DNA from: Myxococcales bacterium | GTDB taxonomy: Bacteria; Myxococcota_A; Polyangia; Palsa-1104; JAEUJZ01 | NCBI GenBank assembly: GCA_016794505.1 | Contig: JAEUJZ010000037.1 | Coordinates: 330,220 to 394,219 of the forward strand | Reading direction: 5' to 3' | DNA length: 64,000 nucleotides | Shown here: positions 44,885 to 51,716 of the stretch, piece by piece | How the letters are laid out: every line of letters begins with the position of its first letter | Position numbering within the stretch: the first letter of the stretch is position 1 | The notes under the pieces: generated by a model | What the model was told of the DNA's origin: nothing | What the model saw: only the letters and a program-made list of their open reading frames with translations | Databases searched by the model: none | Translations under genes and position numbers: made by a program

Positions 44885-46939
44885 ATGGGCACACGCAAGA
44901 CGACAGCCAAAGCCAGCGAAAAGAAGAGCAAGAAAACAGACAAAGACAGCCCTGTGATCGCGCTGTTTCAGCAGATCAAAGAGCAGCGCTATGGCTCGAA
45001 GTTCTTAAAAGTGGATCTGCACTTTCACACGCCGGCATCGGAAGACGCACGCGGCGCGGACCACTATGGCTTCAACCCCTATCAGACGACGAAGTACCCG
45101 GAAAACGATCACTCGTTTGCGTACCACCAAAAGGTGCGCGCCATTCAGGAAGAGGTCTTTAAGAAAGCGCGTGAGGTGGCTGGGCAGATCGTCGACCGCA
45201 TGCAGGCAGAAGAGCTATCGCTGGTCGCGATCACCGATCACAACGGCATCGGCACGATCTGGCCCGACCCCGAAGATCGCGAGGCACGATCCATGGATCT
45301 GGCGGCGCCGACTTGGTACGAGCTGATCTCGGATGAAGCCGAGCGCCGTTCCGCTCTGCCGGGGCAGCGACCGCTTTTGATCTTGCCGGGCACCGAGATC
45401 AGCACCCAAGGCGTCCACATCCTCGCGATCTTTCCGCCCAGCAAGCCCAAGCGCCGCGTGCATTTTCAGATCTGCGATCTGCTGACGGAGGTCGGTATTC
45501 CAGTCGAGCACTTCGGCCAAAACCCCGAAGTCGGCCGCGCCAGCGTCGCCGATACGCTGCGCTTGATTCACAGCAAAGGCGGCTCGGCGATCATCGCGCA
45601 CATCGATGGCAGCGAGCAGGCGATTCTTGAGCTGTTTCCACTCAACAGCGCCGCCCTGCGCGATGTCATCACCGACTCGGCTCTGCGAGGCGTCGAAGTC
45701 GTCAAGCCAGCCAGGCTGTCGAGCACCGACAAGACGCTCAAGCAGCCGCTGTCGCGCTATTTCGACAAGCAGCGCAAGGACGTCGGGCTCGATCCTCTGG
45801 CGTACTTCCAAGGCTCGGATGCGCACGATCTAAAAGCAATCGGCAAGCGCTTCACGTTTGTGAAGATGTCTGCTCCTTCGTACGCCGGCCTGTTGGCAGC
45901 CGTCCAAGTTCCGTCGTCGCGCCTGCGCTTGTCGGACTTGCACGAAGGCGCAGACACCGGCCTGTATCTGTACGGCGCGCAGCTTCAAAGCCCGTTTCTG
46001 GGCAACCAGATCATCCGCTTCAATCGCCACCTGAACTGCATCGTCGGCCGCAAAGAAAGCGGCAAGTCCCAGATCTTTCGACTGCTGGAACAGGCTGTGA
46101 ATCCCGATGTGGCACTCGAAGGCGATGTCTCGCTGTTCATCGATCGTCGCGAAGGCGGGACATCGCAGCTGTACTGTTTTTCGCGCAACGGCAGCGGTAC
46201 GCAGGTCGTTCGGGTCAGCGAAAAAGACGGCGCATATTCCGCAGATCCCGTCGCCGAAGACAGCCCCGAGCTCGCCAATCTGCGGCCCAAGTTCTATCAC
46301 GAGGGCGGTGTGCAGTCGCTCTTGGAAGACGCGACAGCGCTGCAGCGCTTCTTGGAAAAGTTCTTCGGCCCGCCGAACAAGGCCAACCTGCAGAAGCTCA
46401 ACGAAGAATTCGAACTGGCCAACTTTCTTGACGATGAACCCAGCCCGCTGATCGTCGCCAGCTTGGGCAGTCAGCTCAACAAAGAGGGCAAAAAAGTGCC
46501 CTGTTATGAGCTGTCTTTGAACACCAACTGGCGCAACGGCAAGCCGCGCTTGGCGGCGTTTTCCGACTTGAGTCGCAGCCTGCGCCGCATGGTCATCGTC
46601 AGCATCATCTTGGTCACGGGCAAGAACGGCCCGCTGATCATCGATGAGCCCGGCGATCACTTCGACAACGAAGACATCGCCAACTTCTTGGTGCCCTTGG
46701 TCAAGCGGCTCAAGGACAAGCGCCAGATCATCTTTGCGACGGGAAATTCCAACCTGGCGATCAACTCAGACCCCGATAACTACATCGTTTTGGACGCTGA
46801 AAAGGGAAAGCTGAAAGAGCTTCGCGCTGGCTTCGCCATCGACAACGACGAGCAGCGCGAGCGCCTGATCCTCGTGCTCGAAGGCAGCATCAAGTCATTC
46901 CGTCAGCGCGACCGGCGCTATACCCTCGGCAAGTCGTAA
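44885..46939 (+). CDS. PHP-domain ATPase (phosphoesterase fused to SMC/ABC-like ATPase)
   Basis: A 684-residue protein. Residues 40-320 are a PHP metal-phosphoesterase domain: DLHFHTP (44-50), ITDHNG (116-121), PGTEIS (168-173), HIDG (239-242) and GSDAHD (310-315), so metal ligands appear intact. An ATPase follows, with Walker A GRKESGKS (388-395) and a Walker B-like GPLIIDEPGDHFDNED close to the C-terminus, as in SMC/RecF-type proteins. The N-terminal 24 residues are Lys-rich. PHP-ATPases with this layout occur in bacterial DNA-repair and anti-phage contexts; the exact role is not known to me. GAGG precedes the ATG; the larger frame from 44483 is a shadow of yccF. It overlaps the convergent ceramidase gene by 22 bases. 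Confidence 0.88.
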   Translation: MGTRKTTAKASEKKSKKTDKDSPVIALFQQIKEQRYGSKFLKVDLHFHTPASEDARGADHYGFNPYQTTKYPENDHSFAYHQKVRAIQEEVFKKAREVAGQIVDRMQAEELSLVAITDHNGIGTIWPDPEDREARSMDLAAPTWYELISDEAERRSALPGQRPLLILPGTEISTQGVHILAIFPPSKPKRRVHFQICDLLTEVGIPVEHFGQNPEVGRASVADTLRLIHSKGGSAIIAHIDGSEQAILELFPLNSAALRDVITDSALRGVEVVKPARLSSTDKTLKQPLSRYFDKQRKDVGLDPLAYFQGSDAHDLKAIGKRFTFVKMSAPSYAGLLAAVQVPSSRLRLSDLHEGADTGLYLYGAQLQSPFLGNQIIRFNRHLNCIVGRKESGKSQIFRLLEQAVNPDVALEGDVSLFIDRREGGTSQLYCFSRNGSGTQVVRVSEKDGAYSADPVAEDSPELANLRPKFYHEGGVQSLLEDATALQRFLEKFFGPPNKANLQKLNEEFELANFLDDEPSPLIVASLGSQLNKEGKKVPCYELSLNTNWRNGKPRLAAFSDLSRSLRRMVIVSIILVTGKNGPLIIDEPGDHFDNEDIANFLVPLVKRLKDKRQIIFATGNSNLAINSDPDNYIVLDAEKGKLKELRAGFAIDNDEQRERLILVLEGSIKSFRQRDRRYTLGKS

Positions 46940-48795
46940 GCGCGCGGAGGCGGCAGCGCGTCTTCCAGCGCCAGCGGACGCGGCCTGCGCCCGCAGTCGA
47001 TGCCAGTGGCTGCGCCATATCCTCGGTCGTCGTTGTGTCGTCGCAGGGCCCACGCCAGCGAAGAAAACGCGGTACACAGCGCGGGCAGCGACCACTGCCC
47101 AAACAGCGTCGCTGAGCCTTCATAGCGCTGCGCCGCGTACTCTTCGGGAGTCGTGACATAGCCCGCATAGGCGTTGGCATAGCCATTGACGACGACGTGG
47201 CGTGCCGCTGGGCCAAGCTCGCTGGCCACTGCCTGCGCGATGCGACGGCCGCTCTGCACCGTGGGCTCAAGCGGCAGCGCGGCGATGACCAAGGGACCGA
47301 TCTGCACGATGTGCAGCGGCAGAAAGCGCGGCACCCAGGGCTCTGTGGCCGCGGCCGATTCCGTGACCGCGCGCCGCAGGTAGTCGACAAACGGATTCTG
47401 CACCCTGCCCAGCAGGGAGCTCGTTGCGGGGATCACGCCGCACAGCCGGTTGTCGCGTCCGCGGTATAGCTGCACAAACGGAAACTTCGGACCGTGCCGA
47501 ACGAGCACGCAAGCGCCATCGACGTCGGATGGGGTCTGGGTCTGCGTCGCGTCGACAAACGAGGCACTGCGACGCAGCGCTGCGCGGCTGAGCGGGCGCA
47601 GCAAGCGCGCCACACTGGACGTGATGCGATGCACAGGCTGAAACGGCCCCGGTCCTTCGCGCGTGCCGGCGGTATACGACCAGCCCAAGATCGGCGGCGC
47701 GCTGAAAAGTCCGCTCTGCCCAGCGGCATGTCGCGGATCGACGGGGGCAGAAAAAAAGTCGACGTAGCGCAGGACCGCAGAAAACGGCAGCGTTGGATCC
47801 GCGGCGCCAAGCGAGGGCTCGCGCAGAAGCGCGGCTGAAATCGACAGAGCGCAGTCCGCTTGCATGCGGCCCAAGAGCGCTGCGCTTTGCAGGTCGTCTT
47901 CCAGTGGACCGACGGTAAAGCCACGCTGCGCGTGCCAGCGCGAGTTGGGGCTGACATCACCGGGCGCGGTCTGCGCGAACAGCGCGACATAGCCATCGTT
48001 TCCAGAAGCCCGCTCGCGATCTTCCAGCTGCGACGCGGCTTCGCCTTTGTGGTCGGGGTGAATCACCTGATGATCGCGGTGAACTGTGGTGCAGTGAACG
48101 CCAAACCAGGACACAAGACCCAGCGGGCGGCCGACTGTGTCGTCGATGCGTAAGACCGTCATCGTGCGGTCCACGGCCGCAGCGCGCTGGCTGCGCGAGA
48201 CCGGCAGGACATCGACGTTGCGGTTGTGCGATCGAACGGCGCGATTGAACGCCAGCTCGCTGCTCAGCGGCACGTCACCGCTGCCGACGCGAAGCTGGGC
48301 TGGCTGTAGCGCCGCCAGCGCGTCGCGAATCGCCGTGACGATGCCGGCCACGATCGTGTCATGCACGCGCCGCGAGTACCCCGGCCCCGCCATGGCATAG
48401 AACAGATACGCGGAAAACCCCGACGGGCCCGAGTGCGTGTGCGTGGCCGTCAGCATCACGGCGCTCTCGGGCAGGTCCAGCTCGGCAAGCTGGCAAAGCA
48501 CGTGGGCCCGCACCGATTCCGAGATCATTCCCAGATCGCACACGACATAAACCAGCCGCTTCTGGCTGGGCACGTGCTCGACGGCCAAGGCTCGCGCAAA
48601 CAGCGGCCGCGCCACCGACAGGGGGCGGTTTTCGGGATAGCCCCAACCAAACATGCACTGCTCGGATTCAAACGCTGTGACCGAGGCTCGCGCCAAGCCC
48701 GCGCGAAACAGCGAGTCGGTGGGATGGGTTCGATCGAAGCGCTCGGTCGGAAGGTGCATGCTTTGGCATAGCAACCGGGCGCATCCTTTGTCCAT
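46918..48795 (-). CDS. Neutral/alkaline ceramidase-like protein
   Basis: A 625-residue amidase family member that hydrolyses ceramide to sphingosine and fatty acid. Family blocks are FRAGLARASVTAFESEQCMFGWG, the SAVMLTATHTHSGPSGFS block (metal His pair), ELAFNRAVRSHNRN, SWFGVHCTTVHRDHQVIHPDHKGEA (including the HCT region) and FAQTAPGDVSPN. The enzyme is usually exported; here the first ATG lacks a signal peptide, but the same frame upstream (48796-48897) encodes a hydrophobic stretch ALFAWAVGVLAAAATGL with no ATG/GTG/TTG. The 5' end may therefore be frameshifted or begin elsewhere. ATG 48759 is another possible start. Confidence 0.88.
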   Translation of the reverse strand: MDKGCARLLCQSMHLPTERFDRTHPTDSLFRAGLARASVTAFESEQCMFGWGYPENRPLSVARPLFARALAVEHVPSQKRLVYVVCDLGMISESVRAHVLCQLAELDLPESAVMLTATHTHSGPSGFSAYLFYAMAGPGYSRRVHDTIVAGIVTAIRDALAALQPAQLRVGSGDVPLSSELAFNRAVRSHNRNVDVLPVSRSQRAAAVDRTMTVLRIDDTVGRPLGLVSWFGVHCTTVHRDHQVIHPDHKGEAASQLEDRERASGNDGYVALFAQTAPGDVSPNSRWHAQRGFTVGPLEDDLQSAALLGRMQADCALSISAALLREPSLGAADPTLPFSAVLRYVDFFSAPVDPRHAAGQSGLFSAPPILGWSYTAGTREGPGPFQPVHRITSSVARLLRPLSRAALRRSASFVDATQTQTPSDVDGACVLVRHGPKFPFVQLYRGRDNRLCGVIPATSSLLGRVQNPFVDYLRRAVTESAAATEPWVPRFLPLHIVQIGPLVIAALPLEPTVQSGRRIAQAVASELGPAARHVVVNGYANAYAGYVTTPEEYAAQRYEGSATLFGQWSLPALCTAFSSLAWALRRHNDDRGYGAATGIDCGRRPRPLALEDALPPPRAYDLPRV

Positions 48796-49019
48796 TACCG
48801 CAACCAGATCCGCACCGTGTGTCAGGCCCGTTGCCGCGGCGGCCAGTACTCCGACAGCCCAGGCGAAGAGCGCCGCGGTCTGCGTGCTGGCGCAGCGTCA
48901 TCAAGTGCAAGTGATTTGCATGTAGGATCACAAAAAGGGCGTGCCGTTCTTGTTCCATGGCTCGACGCGCGATCAGGCGTGAGCTCGTGATGACTGGCGT
49001 TTCCCGGTGGGGGTTGGAA

Positions 49020-51509
49020 ATGAAAAGCAGACTCGTGATCTTTGTGCTGTGCGTGGCTGGCTGTGACAGTCTTCTGGTCTCAAATCCGGCCAACTGCGTG
49101 CGCTCTCCGTCGGCGTGTGGGGTGGATGGGTTCTGTGATCCAGTCACGCAGTCGTGTCAGTCCTTGGACTGCACGGTCAACACGACGCTGTGCCAAGCCA
49201 GCGAGTACTGCAGCCCGCAAAGCCGTCGCTGCACCCAGAAAGACTGCGTGATCGATGCCACGCTGTGCGCCGACGATCAGCGCTGCAATGCCAGCCGCCG
49301 CAGCTGCGAAGCGATCGCGTTTGTCGTGGGACAGCCCGACACCGCCAGCAACCAGCAGCTTGCCTTTGGCATGAACCGCCCCGAGATGGTTCGCCTGATC
49401 CCCAACCCGCAGGACACCAGCAAGGCGCGCTTGCTCGTCGCTGATTCGCTGAACCGCCGCGTCTTGGTATGGAACGAGCTGCCCACCAGCAACCGCCCCG
49501 CGGACGTGGTCTTTGGCGTGCCCGATGTTCACACGGCGCTTCCAAATGGCGCCTATGGCGGCGTCAACGAGGGCAGCATCGGCAACGCCTGGGGCGTGTC
49601 CAGCGACGGCGTGCGCTTGGTGCTGGGCGATGCCAACTTGGCGCGCGTGTTGATCTGGAACCAGATCCCGCTGCAGGCCCCGAGCAAGGGCCCGATCCCG
49701 GCCAGTCGAATCTGGGGCCAGTCGAGCTTTCTGAACAGCCTGCCCGACGCCGGCAGCCCCGACCCCAACGCCTTTGGCATTCGCCATGCCAAGGTCTTTT
49801 TGGATCGCGCGCCCAGCACCGACTTTTACATCAGCGACACCGGCAACCACCGCGTGCTGGTGTTTCCTCGCTTGCCGGGTGGGTCGTCGACGCCGCCGCA
49901 GTTTGTCCTGGGACAGCCGAACCTAAACAGCGCCTTGCCGGGCACCAGTGCCATCACGCTGCGCGGCCCACGCGATGTCACCAGCGACGGAGTGCTGCTG
50001 TGGGTAAGCGATCCTGGCAACCACCGCGTGCTGGGCTATCCGCTGCCGATCAGTGCGAACGCTCAGGCCGCGACCGCGGTCATCGGCCAGCCAAACCTCA
50101 CCGCGTTTGGAATCAACAGCATGGGTCTTAGCGCCAGCAGCCTGGCCGCGCCGAACAGCATCGCGGCCACCAAGAGCCCACGGCTGCTGTTCGTCGCCGA
50201 CGGCGGCAACCATCGCGTGCTGCGCTATACGCTGGGTACGTCGATGACGACGGCCGACTTGGTGTTGGGACAGACCGCGTTTGACAACAACGCGCCGAAC
50301 CGCGGCGGCATGTTGGGGCCAAACTCGCTGTTTAACCCGGCTGGTATCGACTGCGACGGTACGCGCTTGGCCGTCGGAGACTATGGCAACAACCGCGTGC
50401 TTTTGTGGCTGAACCTGCCGAGCAGCAACGGCCAGCCCGCGGACGTGGTGCTGGGTCAGCCCAACGGCCAAAGCAATGGCGCAAACAGCCCGCCCAGCCG
50501 CGGTCCGCTGGTATTGCGCAACCCGCAGAGCGCCGCGACCGACGGCACGCGCCTATTCCTAAGCGACACCGGCAACCACCGCGTCTTGATCTGGAACCGC
50601 ATTCCGCAAGATGGGCAGACGCCTCCTGATGTCGTGCTGGGGCAGGTCAACTTCACCGACGATGTGGCAAACGCAGGCGGGGCAATCAGCGCGTCCTCGC
50701 TGGTGTACCCAGATGGCATTGCCGTTGAAAATGGGCGCTTGGCCGTCGCGGACAGCGGCAACCACCGCGTCCTTCTTTGGAATCAAATACCGACCCAGAA
50801 CAACCAGTCCGCCGACCTGTGCGTGGGGCAAATTGGCTGTTCCGTCACGACTCCATCCACCAGCAGTAGCGGCCTGCGTTCTCCCATGGGGGTCGCGCTG
50901 TCCGCGGGCTCGCTGTACGTCGCGGATACCGGTAACAACCGTGTCCTCGTCTTTAACCCGCCGATGGCGCAGGGCGCGACGGCCCGCTGGGTCCTGGGAC
51001 AGTCGGATATGAACACAGGCGGCGCCAACACGGGCTCGCAGTCGGCTCGGACCATGGCTACGCCGGTCTCGGTGCGCGTGGTTGGCAGCCGCGTGTTTGT
51101 CGCGGATTCCAGCAACCATCGCGTGCTGCTATGGACCGCGCTGCCCACGCAAGATGGCCAGGCCGCCGATGTGGTAATCGGCCAGGTCGACTTCGCAAGC
51201 TCGTACCCGCGCCCGGATCGCACGCTGCTCGAATTGCCCACCGACATAGCCGTGCAGGGCGAGCGGCTGTACGTCAGCAGCCAGACGCAGGCGCGCATCC
51301 TGTACTGGGCGAAGGTTCCGACGACAAGCGGCCAGCCCGCCGACCGCGTGCTGGGGCAGCAGGACTTTTCCAGCACCTATGCCAACAATCCCGATGTGCC
51401 CGCGATCGAGCGGCTTACGCTGCCTGCTGGCTTGCTGGCACATGGCAATCGCTTGTTTATCACCGACGCTGCGCACAACCGCTTGGTGGTGCGCGGCCTG
51501 GTTGACTGA
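49020..51509 (+). CDS. Lipoprotein with Cys-rich N-terminus and twelve NHL-type repeats
   Basis: An 829-residue probable lipoprotein (signal LVIFVLCVAGC). Residues about 25-105 are Cys-rich (CGVDGFC, CQASEYC, CADDQRC). The rest is NHL-type propeller sequence with repeated cores of the form (A/S)D-x-GN(H/N)RVL-(hydrophobic) at about twelve places, each followed by an LP-type turn and a VLGQ or VIGQ linker, for example SDTGNHRVLVFPRLP and ADSGNHRVLLWNQIP. Such propellers bind proteins or carbohydrates. Twelve copies would suit two six-bladed propellers. The start at 49020 is chosen because it gives the signal; a frame from 48957 is longer by 21 codons. Confidence 0.85.
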   Translation: MKSRLVIFVLCVAGCDSLLVSNPANCVRSPSACGVDGFCDPVTQSCQSLDCTVNTTLCQASEYCSPQSRRCTQKDCVIDATLCADDQRCNASRRSCEAIAFVVGQPDTASNQQLAFGMNRPEMVRLIPNPQDTSKARLLVADSLNRRVLVWNELPTSNRPADVVFGVPDVHTALPNGAYGGVNEGSIGNAWGVSSDGVRLVLGDANLARVLIWNQIPLQAPSKGPIPASRIWGQSSFLNSLPDAGSPDPNAFGIRHAKVFLDRAPSTDFYISDTGNHRVLVFPRLPGGSSTPPQFVLGQPNLNSALPGTSAITLRGPRDVTSDGVLLWVSDPGNHRVLGYPLPISANAQAATAVIGQPNLTAFGINSMGLSASSLAAPNSIAATKSPRLLFVADGGNHRVLRYTLGTSMTTADLVLGQTAFDNNAPNRGGMLGPNSLFNPAGIDCDGTRLAVGDYGNNRVLLWLNLPSSNGQPADVVLGQPNGQSNGANSPPSRGPLVLRNPQSAATDGTRLFLSDTGNHRVLIWNRIPQDGQTPPDVVLGQVNFTDDVANAGGAISASSLVYPDGIAVENGRLAVADSGNHRVLLWNQIPTQNNQSADLCVGQIGCSVTTPSTSSSGLRSPMGVALSAGSLYVADTGNNRVLVFNPPMAQGATARWVLGQSDMNTGGANTGSQSARTMATPVSVRVVGSRVFVADSSNHRVLLWTALPTQDGQAADVVIGQVDFASSYPRPDRTLLELPTDIAVQGERLYVSSQTQARILYWAKVPTTSGQPADRVLGQQDFSSTYANNPDVPAIERLTLPAGLLAHGNRLFITDAAHNRLVVRGLVD

Positions 51510-51634
51510 GTGCCGCGCCGCGTCGCCCCGTCACCCGATCGCAAGCGGCCTGTCCGGGACCGCAGACCGTCGCCGACCCAGCGCTCGGCGGGGAGCTCGT
51601 TGGCGTAACGGGCAATAAATGCTGAAATATAAAA

Positions 51635-51655
51635 TATCTTCATTGCAAGAAGATA
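51635..51655 (+). terminator. Hairpin after the NHL lipoprotein gene
   Basis: TATCTTC (51635-51641) and GAAGATA (51649-51655) form a 7-bp stem with a 7-base loop, in an AT-rich interval. It is the first of two hairpins between convergent genes; there is no T-tract directly after it, so its role is uncertain. Confidence 0.4.
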
Positions 51656-51667
51656 AACCGCGGCAGA

Positions 51668-51702
51668 AAAATGCAATAAATTTTATGTTTTTATTGCATT
51701 TT
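51668..51702. terminator. AT-rich bidirectional terminator between NHL and fusion genes
   Basis: AAAATGCAATAAA (51668-51680) pairs perfectly with TTTATTGCATTTT (51690-51702) around a 9-base loop. The arm ends give U-tracts on both strands. It lies 14 bases from the stop of the minus-strand fusion gene and is the likely terminator for both converging genes. Confidence 0.7.
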
Positions 51703-51716
51703 GCAGCATGGACGGA

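Noticed and set aside
48668..49147. 159-codon minus-strand frame over the ceramidase 5' end
   Set aside because: Most of it is out of frame with the ceramidase; only its MTLRQHAD start is of interest as a possible frameshifted signal start.
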